64,000 nt of DNA from assembly GCF_002261185.1 (NCBI RefSeq), contig NZ_NEVQ01000013.1, positions 496,001 through 560,000 of the forward strand. The letters are read 5' to 3'. Source of the stretch: Bordetella genomosp. 4. GTDB taxonomy: Bacteria > Pseudomonadota > Gammaproteobacteria > Burkholderiales > Burkholderiaceae_B. Each line of letters starts with the position of its first letter. The first letter of the stretch is position 1. The position numbers and the translations under genes were made by a program. Under the pieces are notes generated by a model. The model saw only the letters and a list, made by a program, of their open reading frames with translations, was not told the DNA's origin and made no database searches. This document shows positions 34,368 through 43,441 of the stretch, in pieces.

Positions 34368-35120
34368 TCAAATCGTGCGGCCACCGTCCACCGGGAATTC
34401 GACGCCGGTGATGAACTCCGCGGCGTCGCTGGCCAGATACAGCGCAGCCGCGGCGACATCCGACGGTTGGCAGAAACGGCCCAATGGAATCGTGGACGAG
34501 AATTTCGCGCGGTTCTCCGGCGTGTCCGGCAGCCCCATGAACAGCTCAAACATGCCCGTCACGCCCATCACCGGGCAAATGGCGTTGACACGGATATTGT
34601 CGGGCCCCAGTTCAACGGCCATCGACTTGGACAATACGTTTACAGCGCCTTTGGAGGCGTTGTACCAGCTCAGCCCGGGACGCGGACGAATGCCCGCGGT
34701 GGAGCCGATGTTCAAGATCACACCGCGCTTTTGCTGCCGCATGTGCGGAATCACGGCCTGCGACATGTGGTAGATGGATTTCACATTGACCGCGAACATA
34801 CGATCAAACATTTCCTCATCCACATCCAGCATGGGCTGGTTTTTGTGGGTGATGGCGGCGTTGTTCACCACGATGTCCAATCCGCCAAACGCTTCGAGGG
34901 TGTGCTTGACCATCGCATCGATGTCCGCACGGCTGGAGACATCCGCCTGCAGTGACAGCGCGACGCTGCCGATCTCGCCGGCCACGCGATCAGCGGCCTT
35001 TTTATTGATGTCGGCGATCACGACCTGAGCGCCCTCTTTGGCGAACAGCTTGGCGATGCCTTCGCCAAAGCCACTGCCTGCGCCCGTGATGATGGCGACT
35101 TTGCCTTGTAATTGACCCAT
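34368..35120 (-). CDS. Short-chain dehydrogenase/reductase (SDR)
   Basis: A 250-residue classical SDR: cofactor motif 'TGAGSGFGEG' (residues 12-21), 'ADIN' selecting NAD(H) by its Asp, 'NNAA' (about 88-91), catalytic Ser in 'NIGSTAGIRP', and 'YNASKG' (Y and K about 153 and 157). It reduces or oxidises a hydroxyl/keto group; the substrate is probably related to the compound taken up by the surrounding ABC transporter. GGAGAGAG precedes the ATG at 35120. The 125-base gap to livF contains no clear terminator, so operon membership is likely. Confidence 0.9.
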   Translation of the reverse strand: MGQLQGKVAIITGAGSGFGEGIAKLFAKEGAQVVIADINKKAADRVAGEIGSVALSLQADVSSRADIDAMVKHTLEAFGGLDIVVNNAAITHKNQPMLDVDEEMFDRMFAVNVKSIYHMSQAVIPHMRQQKRGVILNIGSTAGIRPRPGLSWYNASKGAVNVLSKSMAVELGPDNIRVNAICPVMGVTGMFELFMGLPDTPENRAKFSSTIPLGRFCQPSDVAAAALYLASDAAEFITGVEFPVDGGRTI

Positions 35121-35245
35121 CTCTCTCTCCGTCTTCTGCCTGGGGTTACTTACCGTGTTGCCAAATGGTCTTCAGTGTCAAGAACACGATTCACTGAGGG
35201 CCACCCGTATTGTGTTTACATGCGGCCCTGCGATGAAGTCTCACC

Positions 35246-35902
35246 TCAATTCAGCGCGATCGCGCCACGTTCAATGGTCCAGATCTGGTCCGGGATATCG
35301 CCGAGCAGTTTGACATTGGACTCGGTAATCACCACACACAGATCAGGTTGCAAGTCTTTCAACCGGGCCAGCGCCTCGGTGTAGTCGCGCGCGAGCTTCG
35401 GCGCCAGCCCCTGAAAGGGCTCGTCCAGCATCAACAGGCGCGTGCCCACCATCACCGCTCTCGCGAGCGCCACCATCTTGCCCTGCCCGCCCGACAGGGC
35501 CGCGCCGGAACGCGCCAACATGGGTTCCAGCTGAGGTACGACCTTCAGCACCGTGTCGATACGTTGCCGGATCGCGTCATTCGACTGGCCCTGGACTTCA
35601 CAAGGCAGACGCAGGTTCTGCTCCACCGTCATCGTGGGAAAAATCACGCGGTCCTCGGGGGAATAGCCGATCTGGTGTGCCGCCCGCAGATGTCCCGGCA
35701 ATGCCGAGAGTTCGATGCCGTCGAACTCGATGCGCCCGGATTTCAGCCGGGTCAGGCCCATGATGGTGCGCAACAGCGTAGTCTTGCCCGCGCCATTGCG
35801 GCCCACAATGCCGATCGTTTTCGCCGCCTCGAATCGGGCGGTGACATCACGCAGAATGCGATTGCCGGCGAGGTCTACGTTAATGGCCGATAGATTCAAC
35901 AT
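35246..35902 (-). CDS. ABC transporter ATP-binding protein LivF-type
   Basis: A 218-residue ATPase, Walker A 'GRNGAGKTT' (about 34-42), signature 'LSGGQGKMVALARAV', Walker B 'LLMLDEPFQGLAP', which is the LivF form 'GLAPKLA'. It pairs with LivG on the inner side of the membrane to drive uptake through LivHM. It begins three bases after the livG stop, so translation is linked. It lacks the C-terminal extension of some LivF proteins and is slightly short (family about 233). Confidence 0.9.
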   Translation of the reverse strand: MLNLSAINVDLAGNRILRDVTARFEAAKTIGIVGRNGAGKTTLLRTIMGLTRLKSGRIEFDGIELSALPGHLRAAHQIGYSPEDRVIFPTMTVEQNLRLPCEVQGQSNDAIRQRIDTVLKVVPQLEPMLARSGAALSGGQGKMVALARAVMVGTRLLMLDEPFQGLAPKLARDYTEALARLKDLQPDLCVVITESNVKLLGDIPDQIWTIERGAIALN

Positions 35903-35905
35903 GGC

Positions 35906-36646
35906 TCATACCCCCAGGACTTCGCTCTTGATTTGCGGATGGTTCAGGACGTGCTCGGGCGAACCGTCGGCAGCGACCTTGCCGGCGATCCACGCCGCCA
36001 CGCGCGTGGCGTAGCGAGATACGATATCCACGTCGTGTTCCACGAACCAGCTCGTCACCCTGCGCTCGTCCAGCGCATGCATGACAGTTTCCATCAAGCC
36101 GTGTTTGTCCTCCGAGGCTACGCCGCTGGTGGGCTCGTCCATGATCAGGAGTTTGGGTTGCAGGGCCAGAGCCATCGCCACGTCCAGCAGCTTGCGTTTG
36201 CCCTCCGGCAGCTCAATGCAAAGCGCATCGGCGTCCGGCAGCAAGCCCACCAGATCCAAGGTCGCATCGACTTCGCGACCATCTATGGTGTGCTCCAGGG
36301 CACGGAACCAGCTCAGGTCTTTATTGCGTCTCGCGGCGGCAATTTGCACGCATTGGCGCACCGTATGCTCGGTAAATAACTGCGGCAATTGAAACGAGCG
36401 TCCGAGGCCGAGCCGCACTATCCTGCGCGGCGCCATGCCGGTCACGTCTTTGCCGTTGAAGTACACCTTGCCCTTTGAAGGCTTCAGGTATCCGGTGCAG
36501 ATGTTGATGAACGTGGTCTTGCCCGCACCGTTCTGCCCGATCACGGCCAGGCGCTCGCCCTCATGCAGCTCAAAATCAATATTGTCCGCCGCCACCACGC
36601 CGCCAAAGGCGAGCGTCAGGCCGGTCGTTTTCACTAACGGTTCCAT
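35906..36646 (-). CDS. ABC transporter ATP-binding protein LivG-type
   Basis: A 246-residue ATPase with Walker A 'GQNGAGKTTFINICTGYLKPSKG', the LivG landmark 'RRIVRLGLGRSFQLPQLF', a signature region 'ELPEGKRKLLDVAMALALQPKLLIMDEPTSGVASEDK' in which the usual LSxGxQ is ELPEGKRK, and 'VEHDVDIV'. The altered signature is typical of some LivG proteins. ATG 36646 removes a 38-residue extension lying in livM. It lies two bases after the livM stop. Confidence 0.9.
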   Translation of the reverse strand: MEPLVKTTGLTLAFGGVVAADNIDFELHEGERLAVIGQNGAGKTTFINICTGYLKPSKGKVYFNGKDVTGMAPRRIVRLGLGRSFQLPQLFTEHTVRQCVQIAAARRNKDLSWFRALEHTIDGREVDATLDLVGLLPDADALCIELPEGKRKLLDVAMALALQPKLLIMDEPTSGVASEDKHGLMETVMHALDERRVTSWFVEHDVDIVSRYATRVAAWIAGKVAADGSPEHVLNHPQIKSEVLGV

Positions 36647-36648
36647 GC

Positions 36649-37593
36649 TCAGTTCCTTGCCGGTTTGGAGTTGGCGATGCGCTTCACGATCTGACCGACA
36701 AAGCCAGTTGGGAAGATAAAGATCACCAAGATCAGCGTCAGCCCCAACAGGAACTGCCACAGTCCAGGGAAATAGGCGGCCGACGCCAGCTTGACGAACT
36801 CGAACGCGGCGGCACCCAGGAATGCGCCAGCCGCGTGGCCCGCACCGCCCAGAATGGTGATGAAGACGAACTCCCCTGACCGTAGCCAGGAACCCAGTTC
36901 AGGCGTGACCAACCCCTGCATCAAGGCGAGCAAAGCACCCGATATGCCCACCACCACAGCCGACAACAGATACCCCTTCCACATGATCAGATAGGCCGAA
37001 AAGCCCAGGTACTCGATGCGAGTCTCATTGGTCTTGATGGCGGACAATGCCTGCCCGCTGCCTGAACGGAAATAACGTTGTACCCACCACGCCAGCAGCA
37101 GCGACAACACCAAGGTCAGCACCAGCAGGCCACGCTCAAAGGCCGCGCGTTCCATAACCATGCCGAACAAGGTAGGACGCACGATGCGCAAACCATCTGA
37201 GCCGCCCGTCAAGTGATAGAGCTTGCCCAGCAACGCAAAGAGCACCATGCTGAGCGCGAGGTTCAACATCCCGAAGAAAATCCCCCGGTAGCGCACCACA
37301 AATGAGCCGACGATCAATGCAGCGGCGAAGCTGGCGACGACACCCGCCAGGATCAATAACAACGCATCTGCGCCGGGCATGGCCCGCGCCAGGAATGCCA
37401 CCGTATATGCCGAGATGCAGGCATACATGGCATGACCGAACGACACCTGGCCCGCGCGCGCCATGATCGAGACCCCCAGGGCAGCGATGGCGTATGTCAG
37501 CCCGATCACAATCGGCGTGATGGTCCAGGAAAAGCTATAGCCCACGATGAGGGTGATAAGCGCGGCCAGTACGCTGAGGATAGGAACGCTCAT
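36649..37593 (-). CDS. ABC transporter permease LivM-type
   Basis: A 314-residue inner-membrane permease with about nine hydrophobic segments. It contains 'GLTYAIAALGVSIMARAGQVSFGHAMYACISAYTVA', the standard LivM amino-terminal motif, and the EAA-like 'AIKTNETRIEYLGFSAYLIMWKGYLLSAVVVGISGALLAL' loop that contacts the ATPases. Its ATG overlaps the livH stop (37593-37595), so the two permease subunits are translated together. Confidence 0.9.
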   Translation of the reverse strand: MSVPILSVLAALITLIVGYSFSWTITPIVIGLTYAIAALGVSIMARAGQVSFGHAMYACISAYTVAFLARAMPGADALLLILAGVVASFAAALIVGSFVVRYRGIFFGMLNLALSMVLFALLGKLYHLTGGSDGLRIVRPTLFGMVMERAAFERGLLVLTLVLSLLLAWWVQRYFRSGSGQALSAIKTNETRIEYLGFSAYLIMWKGYLLSAVVVGISGALLALMQGLVTPELGSWLRSGEFVFITILGGAGHAAGAFLGAAAFEFVKLASAAYFPGLWQFLLGLTLILVIFIFPTGFVGQIVKRIANSKPARN

Positions 37594-38498
37594 CAGATCC
37601 TCCTCGCTTGAGCCACGGTGAACAAGCCATGCGGCCGGATGATCAGCACGAGCACCATGATGATGTAAGGGACTGCGACTTCCAGTTCCGGCGCGGTGTA
37701 GACCGTCATGGCGCGGATGATGCCGATCAACAGCGATGCGATCAACGCACCTGTGATCTGCCCTAGGCCTGCCGTGGCTACCACAGCAAAGGACAACACC
37801 GTCATATCCGTACCGGCGCCAGGCACGAGCGAGGTCGTGGGCGCCGCCAGCGCACCGCCCAGAGCCCCCAGAATCGTCGCGATCACAAAAGTCACCAGGC
37901 CGATTTTCTTTGCGTTGATGCCCAGGGACGTCGCGACTTCGCGATGGTGGGTCATGGCCACGGTCTGCTTGCCCAGTTTGGTGTGCTTCAGGAAAAACTC
38001 CAGGAACACATAAGCCAGCAAGGCGGTCACCGGCACGATGATCAACTGATACGTCGTGTAGGTGATGTCGCCCAACTCGATATTGCCCAGCCGGTTTACC
38101 ACCTCGCTGGCGCTATAGGGCTGCGCACCCCAGATCATGCGCTGGATATCTTCCAGCATCAAAAACGCCCCAAAGGTCAGCAGCAGTTTGAGGATGGGAT
38201 CGTAGTTCTGCGCGCGGCGGATCAGCAAAAACTCCATCACGCCGCCTAACACCAGCCCCACGACAATCGCGGCCGCGAACAGAGCCGCAAACAACAAAAC
38301 GGGGGATTCGCTATGCGGCGCGAGCGCCATGACAAAAGTGGCCGCCGCATAACCGCCATACGCATAAAACGCACCATGAGCGACGTTCAGTATTCCCATG
38401 ACGCCAAACACCAGCGTCAGGCCCATCGAGACCAAAAATAGCAGGCTGGCATAAGCCACGCCGTCTACCAAGGCCAGAGGCAGTAGATCCCAGGTCAA
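37593..38498 (-). CDS. ABC transporter permease LivH-type (TTG start)
   Basis: A 301-residue inner-membrane permease: 'LVDGVAYASLLFLVSMGLTLVFGVMGILNVAHGAFYAYGGYAA' is the LivH start, and 'AMTHHREVATSLGINAKKIGLVTFVIATILGALGGALAAP' the ATPase-contact loop. I set the start at TTG 38498 because AAGGAG lies seven bases before it and the family begins there; the longer reading adds 36 Arg/Cys-rich residues unlike any LivH. It is the first gene of the operon livH-M-G-F-SDR-ADH-binding protein. Confidence 0.88.
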   Translation of the reverse strand: MTWDLLPLALVDGVAYASLLFLVSMGLTLVFGVMGILNVAHGAFYAYGGYAAATFVMALAPHSESPVLLFAALFAAAIVVGLVLGGVMEFLLIRRAQNYDPILKLLLTFGAFLMLEDIQRMIWGAQPYSASEVVNRLGNIELGDITYTTYQLIIVPVTALLAYVFLEFFLKHTKLGKQTVAMTHHREVATSLGINAKKIGLVTFVIATILGALGGALAAPTTSLVPGAGTDMTVLSFAVVATAGLGQITGALIASLLIGIIRAMTVYTAPELEVAVPYIIMVLVLIIRPHGLFTVAQARRI

Positions 38499-38752
38499 AC
38501 CTTGTCTCCTTCTTTTATGGAATACCGCTGGAACGTGAGGCCTTGTCCTGCAGATAAACAAGGTCGTACATACACAGCGATAGGGGGTTACCCGGGTGTG
38601 AGTCACACCCTTCTCTGTTGTGGTGACAAAGTATAGGTATACCCCCCGGTCAGGACCTATTTAATTTTCTGGAAACCCAGCTTAATGAACCCTGAAGGGT
38701 TATTCTTGCAATCTCGGCCTTTATTCAGTCTCGTTTTCACTATCACACCATC

Positions 38753-39499
38753 ATGCCTATGTCCGCTTCCTGGCCATATCCCACCCATATTGCTCATCGC
38801 GGCGGCGGCCGCCTGGCGCCCGAAAACACATTGGCTGCGATGCGCGTGGGTGCAGCGCATGGTTTTCGCATGGTCGAGTTCGACGTCAAACTCAGTCGCG
38901 ATAACGTCGCCTTTCTGTTGCACGACGATGACCTGGATCGCACAACAGACGGCTGTGGTCCTGCTGGCGCCCTGCCCTACACGGAACTGGTGTTGCTGGA
39001 CGCGGGCGGCTGGCATTCACCGGACTATGTGGGCGAACCCGTTGCCAGCTTTCAGGCCGTAGCCCGCTACGCGATTGCCAACCACATTGCCTGCAACGTC
39101 GAAATCAAACCCAGTCCCGGCCGCGAAGCCGAAACCGGCACCGCAGTAGCGTTAACAGCACGGGCGCTCTGGCAGGGCGCCACCGTCGCGCCCTTGCTGT
39201 CCTCGTTTTCCGAAGCCTCTCTGGCCGCCGCCCAGACCGCCGCACCGGAATTGCCCAGGGCCCTGCTGGTCGAACAAGTGCCCGTCGATTGGCGTGAACG
39301 CTTGGCCAAGTATGATTGCGTCGCCCTTAACATCAATCAGCGTGATGCCACGCCTGAACTGATCGCGGACGTACACGCCGCGGGCTACCGCATCGCCGCC
39401 TGGACCGTCAACGAGCCGGCGCGCGCGCAACTGCTGCTATCCTGGGGCATGGACGCCATTTTCACCGACGAGCTGGCCAGTATTTCCCCTCTTGCCTGA
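38753..39499 (+). CDS. ugpQ: Glycerophosphodiester phosphodiesterase
   Basis: A 248-residue cytoplasmic GDPD, cleaving glycerophosphodiesters to glycerol-3-phosphate and an alcohol. Metal and catalytic residues are visible in 'IAHRGGGRLAPENTLAA' (H-R, E-N-T), 'MVEFDVKLSRDNVAFLLHDDDLDRTTDG' (E-D pair, H-D) and 'NVEIKP'. The C-terminal 'AAWTVNEPARAQLLLSWGMDAIFTDE' closes the TIM barrel. Size matches E. coli UgpQ (247). ATG 38753 or 38759 are equally possible. No ugpABCE genes are nearby. Confidence 0.9.
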   Translation: MPMSASWPYPTHIAHRGGGRLAPENTLAAMRVGAAHGFRMVEFDVKLSRDNVAFLLHDDDLDRTTDGCGPAGALPYTELVLLDAGGWHSPDYVGEPVASFQAVARYAIANHIACNVEIKPSPGREAETGTAVALTARALWQGATVAPLLSSFSEASLAAAQTAAPELPRALLVEQVPVDWRERLAKYDCVALNINQRDATPELIADVHAAGYRIAAWTVNEPARAQLLLSWGMDAIFTDELASISPLA

Positions 39500-39514
39500 C
39501 GACAGGAAATTATT

Positions 39515-40372
39515 TTGTTTAGTTATCGACACGCTTTCCATGCCGGCAATCATGCCGACGTGTTAAAGCACGCGCTGCTGGTTCAAATGCTGGATTATCT
39601 GAACCGCAAGGACACCCCCTACTGGGTCATCGACACCCATGCTGGCGCAGGTTTGTATGCGCTCGATGGCGAATGGGCCAACAAGAACGCCGAATTTGCC
39701 GATGGCATCGGCCGCCTGTGGGACCTGAAAGACCTGCCGCCGCTTTTGGAAGACTACGTCGCCCAAGTCCGGCGCTATAACCCTAACGGGCGCTTGCGTC
39801 ATTACCCCGGCTCGCCCTGGCTGACATTGGACGCACTGCGCGACCGCGACCGGTTGCGGCTGTTCGAAATGCATCCGAACGAATCCGGCATCTTGGCCAG
39901 CAATCTCGAGAAACTCGACCGCGTCGCATTACGTCAAACCACTATCTTCGCGGCCGACGGTTTCGAAGGCATGAAATCACTATTGCCCCCGCCCACGCGG
40001 CGTGGAATGGTGCTGATCGATCCCTCATACGAGGACAAACAGGACTACAAACGCACTCTGAACGCCGTCAAGGAAGGCCTCAAGCGTTTTGCCACCGGCA
40101 CCTATGCCGTCTGGTATCCGCTGGTTCAACGGCGCGAGGCTACCGAAATGCCTCGCCACCTCGAAAACCTGCCGATCAAAAACTGGCTGCACGTATCGTT
40201 GACGGTAAAACGACCCGCAGCCGATGGGTTCGGCCTGCATGGCAGCGGCATGTTCATCGTCAACCCGCCCTGGACCTTGCACGCGGCATTGAAAGAAACG
40301 ATGCCCGTCCTGACGAAATTGCTAGCGCAAGACGACCGCGCTACCTACAGCCTGCAGCATCGTACAGACTGA
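39515..40372 (+). CDS. rlmJ: 23S rRNA A2030 N6-methyltransferase RlmJ (TTG start)
   Basis: A 285-residue RNA methyltransferase. 'FSYRHAFHAGNHADVLKHALL' at the start is the RlmJ signature, 'DTHAGAGLYAL' is the SAM motif, and 'GMVLIDPSYEDKQDY' contains the catalytic DPPY-like motif in the form DPSY. 'WYPLVQRREATEM' and 'GMFIVNPPWTL' follow as in E. coli RlmJ (280). The start is TTG 39515, seven bases after AGGAAA; no ATG or GTG fits because F-S-Y begins the family. It lies 15 bases after ugpQ, so they are probably one operon. Confidence 0.92.
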   Translation: MFSYRHAFHAGNHADVLKHALLVQMLDYLNRKDTPYWVIDTHAGAGLYALDGEWANKNAEFADGIGRLWDLKDLPPLLEDYVAQVRRYNPNGRLRHYPGSPWLTLDALRDRDRLRLFEMHPNESGILASNLEKLDRVALRQTTIFAADGFEGMKSLLPPPTRRGMVLIDPSYEDKQDYKRTLNAVKEGLKRFATGTYAVWYPLVQRREATEMPRHLENLPIKNWLHVSLTVKRPAADGFGLHGSGMFIVNPPWTLHAALKETMPVLTKLLAQDDRATYSLQHRTD

Positions 40373-40496
40373 TAAACCGTCTGGCAGTCCGCAGCCTCTC
40401 CTCATACGATTGACTCGTCGCAGCGTGCGGCACCCGCGTTCACCGATTGGCTAGTTGGTGCTGAATAGTCGTGGGGAGGGTGGCGTGCTTATGGAC
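40373..40496. other. Gap after rlmJ, nothing recognised
   Basis: The 124 bases between the rlmJ stop and the outer arm of repeat copy A contain no ORF and no clear T-tailed terminator; copy A itself may end the transcript. Confidence 0.5.
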
Positions 40497-40845
40497 GTCG
40501 AGCCGAGGCAATCGGGCCGTGAGGGCTTCACAAAGCCGGTCCGGCGCGCGGGCGCCGGACACCGTGTTCGCTCACCTCGTCCGCGCCTTCGCGCTTCCTT
40601 CGGTATCCGCTCCACTCGGCTTTGAGGCGCCCTCACGGCCCGATTGCCTCGGCTCGACTCGCAGTAATTCAAGCTCATCACATCGCTGGCACGGCTGTCT
40701 TGCTTGGCGTTTTTCTGTGACCGTGTTGGCAAAGAGGAAGATCTTGCAGGGCTGCTATTCGCGCGTGCCCTGCACACGCGCGAATAGCGATCGGTCCGGG
40801 CATGCGGCGGGGTGGCGTGGTGCCAAGTTGGAAGATCTGCTTGGC
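40497..40845 (-). repeat. Structured intergenic repeat, copy A
   Basis: Read on the minus strand, the order is: box GCCAAGCAGATCTTCCAA (40845 end), GCATGCCCGGACCGAT, a 14-bp stem GCTATTCGCGCGTG (40754-40767 with 40775-40788), GCAAGATCTTC, GAAAAACGCCAAGCAAGA, GTGCCAGCGATG. Then comes a 29-bp perfect outer stem (40497-40525 with 40630-40658) enclosing CAAAGCC/GGCTTTG, a small GCGC hairpin, the box CGAGGTGAGCGAACACGG and the hairpin of GTCCGGCGC / GCGCCGGAC type. Short ORFs inside it are not genes. It faces copy B across about 120 bases. Confidence 0.88.
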
Positions 40846-40964
40846 TAGAGTTGATGCATGCGACGATGATACGTAGAACGTACGACGAGATGTAGAGCAT
40901 GACGCATGTGGCGCATCCGACGATGCGTAGTAAGTCTCTATGTGTCACGACGCCCTAGCTCGAG

Positions 40965-41307
40965 AGATCTTCTGTTCATCTCCGATGCCAAAGCCTTCGC
41001 ATGCAGATCACGCACGCTATTCATGGCCGCGCCCGTAGGCGGCCATGAATAGCAGCCCTGCAAGATCTTCATCCTTGCAAAAGCCAGTTCCTACGAAGCC
41101 TACGTAGACCACCCGTGCCAGCGACGAGGGAATCAGAGATACTGCGAGTCGAGGCGGGGCAGTGACCGTGTTGGCGCGCCTCGTGGCCGAGCGAGTGGAT
41201 ACCGTAGGGAGCGCGCAGGCGCGGACGAGGTGAACGAAGCGGTGTCGGACGCGCAGGCGGCCGACCAGCCACGTGAAGCGCCAACACGGTCACTGCCCCG
41301 CCTCGAC
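40965..41307 (+). repeat. Structured intergenic repeat, copy B (most diverged)
   Basis: Same order as copy A but on the plus strand: AGATCTTC, GCATGC, a 15-bp perfect stem GCTATTCATGGCCGC (41016-41030 with 41039-41053), GCAAGATCTTC, CCGTGCCAGCGA. Then a 29-bp perfect outer stem (41148-41176 with 41279-41307) of almost wholly different sequence from copy A encloses GAGTGGATACCGTAGG, a GCGC hairpin, and CGAGGTGAACGAA. The left boxes are partly eroded. Together A and B fill the convergent rlmJ-dsbB gap (40373-41341). Confidence 0.82.
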
Positions 41308-41341
41308 GTCCAATAGCACTCGATCCCCCCGTCCTGCGCGA

Positions 41342-41806
41342 TTACCTCCGCAACATCCCCCACAAACTCGCCAACAACAACAAAACAAACAAACTCAAAC
41401 TCCAGAGCGCATACTCCACCCCGAGCACTTCCACCATGGCATCCATGCAACTGGCATAAATCCCAAACAGCCAAGGCACCGCCCCATCCAACCCCGACGC
41501 ACTCATGAACTGATCCGCAAACGTCTGATCGCAAGAAAACATATGCGCCGCCACATCATATTGATACCAAGCCGCAGCAATCCCGCCGACGCTCAATAAG
41601 GCCGCCAACCCCGCGCACAACCGAGCCAGCACCCGCACATTGGCACCGATCAAAGCAATCACGCCGATAGTCAGATAGATCAAGCGCTGCAACACACACC
41701 ATGCGCAAGGCGGCATGTCATACACATGCTGCGACACCAGGGCAACGCCCAACGCACCAAAGCAGAGAATGGCGATCAGCCATAACAGGCGACGAGAAGA
41801 TTGCAT
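41342..41806 (-). CDS. dsbB: Disulfide bond formation protein DsbB
   Basis: A 154-residue, four-helix inner-membrane quinone reductase that reoxidises DsbA. The first redox pair is in 'DMPPCAWCVLQR' (C-x-x-C, residues about 34-37, with the conserved following Gln-Arg), and the second pair is in 'MFSCDQTF' and 'IYASCMDAM'. ATG 41806 gives the normal length; the longer frame adds 54 residues from the terminator region behind purF. It lies behind the purF terminator and so has its own promoter or is read by leakage. Confidence 0.92.
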   Translation of the reverse strand: MQSSRRLLWLIAILCFGALGVALVSQHVYDMPPCAWCVLQRLIYLTIGVIALIGANVRVLARLCAGLAALLSVGGIAAAWYQYDVAAHMFSCDQTFADQFMSASGLDGAVPWLFGIYASCMDAMVEVLGVEYALWSLSLFVLLLLASLWGMLRR

Positions 41807-41822
41807 GTAATGTGCACCGAGG

Positions 41823-41860
41823 TAAAAAATATGATGCCGGGCCATACCACAGCCCGGCAT
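41823..41860 (-). terminator. Rho-independent terminator after purF
   Basis: On the minus strand ATGCCGGGC-(9 nt)-GCCCGGCAT is followed by CATATTTTTT. It lies 35 bases after the purF stop and ends the folC-dedD-cvpA-purF transcript; dsbB begins 17 bases further. Confidence 0.9.
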
Positions 41861-41894
41861 CGTTACAGAAAGGAAAGACCGATCATGCGCCGTA

Positions 41895-43418
41895 TCAGGC
41901 GTCGTTCGACGAATATCCCATGTTGAACTGCAGCCCGCCGGTAGACTCATCGCCACCTGGGTCGCCACGCGATTGGCCCAGGCGCTCGAGGTATTCCGCC
42001 GTAATATCGCCGGTCACGTACTGACCGTCAAAGCACGACGACTCAAAACGCGTCAGAGCCGGATTGATATCCGTGACCGCGCGCTGCATATCGCTGAGGT
42101 CTTGATAGATCAACCCGTCAGCACCGATCGTACGCGCGATTTCCTCGTCAGAACGGCCGGTGGCGATCAACTCGCTCTGCGTAGGCATATCGATGCCATA
42201 CACGTTGGGGAAGCGCACTGGAGGCGCAGCAGAGGCGAAGTAGACCTTGTTTGCGCCAGCGGCACGCGCCATATCGACGATTTCGCGGCTGGTCGTGCCG
42301 CGCACGATGGAATCATCGACCAGCAGCACGTTTTTGCCCTTGAACTCGCTGCCGATCGCGTTGAGTTTCTGGCGAACAGACTTACGGCGCACCGCCTGGC
42401 CCGGCATGATGAACGTACGGCCCACGTAGCGGTTCTTGATCAGGCCTTCGCGATAATCGAGTCCCAGACGGGCGGCCAACTGCATGGCGGCAGGACGCGA
42501 CGAATCCGGAATCGGCATCACGACGTCGATGTCGCCCAGGCGCATATTGCGCGCGACCTTGTCGGCCAGGTATTCACCCATGCGCAGACGGGCGTCGTAC
42601 ACCGACACGCCATTGATCATCGAATCCGGACGTGCGAAATACACGTATTCGAAAATACACGGAACGAGCTGCGGATTTTCAGCGCATTGGCGGCTGACCA
42701 TGCGGCCGTCCAGATCGACAAAAATCGCCTCGCCCGGCTCGACGTCGCGCACAAACGCAAAACCGCTACCCTCAAGGGCGACCGATTCCGAAGCGACCAT
42801 CCACTCGACGCCCTCATCGGTTTCCTGGCGGCCGATACACAACGGACGAATGCCGTGCGGATCGCGGAATGCCAACATGCCATAGCCGGAAATCTGGGCC
42901 ACGACAGCATAAGCGCCACGCACCCGTTTGTGCACGGCTGCGACAGCGCGAAACAGCGTGTCGTCATTGAGCGACACGCCCGTGGCAGCCGACTGCAGCT
43001 CGTGCGCCAGCACATTGAGCAGCACCTCGGAATCGGAATTCGTATTGATGTGGCGGCGGTCATCGCGATACAGCGACTCGCGCAACTCGCGCCAGTTGGT
43101 CAGATTGCCGTTATGGGCAAAAGTGATGCCGAACGGGGCGTTCACGTAGAACGGCTGCGCTTCTTCTTCGCTGGCGCTGGAGCCCGCCGTGGGGTAGCGC
43201 ACATGACCGATACCGCTGGTACCGGGCAGCGATCGCATGTTGCGGGTGCGGAAAACATCCCGCACCAGGCCGTGGGCCTTGAACATGTTGAAGTGGCTGC
43301 CTTGGGACGACGTCGCAATACCAGCCGCGTCCTGGCCACGATGCTGCAGCAGCAGCAAACCGTCATAGAGCAGCTGGTTGACCGGCCCGCGCCCAATGAC
43401 CCCGATGATTCCACACAT
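41895..43418 (-). CDS. purF: Amidophosphoribosyltransferase
   Basis: The 507-residue enzyme makes 5-phosphoribosylamine from PRPP and glutamine, the first step of purine synthesis. The chain starts '[11 protein letters not shown]', so the catalytic Cys is residue 2 with no propeptide, as in E. coli rather than Bacillus. Glutaminase residues ('[12 protein letters not shown]', 'RYPTAGS', 'AHNGNLTN') are followed by the PRPP-binding '[18 protein letters not shown]'. Length matches E. coli (505). It is the last gene of the folC-dedD-cvpA-purF cluster, 23 bases after cvpA. Confidence 0.96.
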   Translation of the reverse strand: MCGIIGVIGRGPVNQLLYDGLLLLQHRGQDAAGIATSSQGSHFNMFKAHGLVRDVFRTRNMRSLPGTSGIGHVRYPTAGSSASEEEAQPFYVNAPFGITFAHNGNLTNWRELRESLYRDDRRHINTNSDSEVLLNVLAHELQSAATGVSLNDDTLFRAVAAVHKRVRGAYAVVAQISGYGMLAFRDPHGIRPLCIGRQETDEGVEWMVASESVALEGSGFAFVRDVEPGEAIFVDLDGRMVSRQCAENPQLVPCIFEYVYFARPDSMINGVSVYDARLRMGEYLADKVARNMRLGDIDVVMPIPDSSRPAAMQLAARLGLDYREGLIKNRYVGRTFIMPGQAVRRKSVRQKLNAIGSEFKGKNVLLVDDSIVRGTTSREIVDMARAAGANKVYFASAAPPVRFPNVYGIDMPTQSELIATGRSDEEIARTIGADGLIYQDLSDMQRAVTDINPALTRFESSCFDGQYVTGDITAEYLERLGQSRGDPGGDESTGGLQFNMGYSSNDA

Positions 43419-43441
43419 GGTGATTTCCCGTTAAACGAAAC

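Noticed and set aside
40471-41599. Short ORFs in the rlmJ-dsbB gap
   Set aside because: They lie within the palindromic repeat copies A and B; similar peptides at different copies only reflect the DNA repeat.
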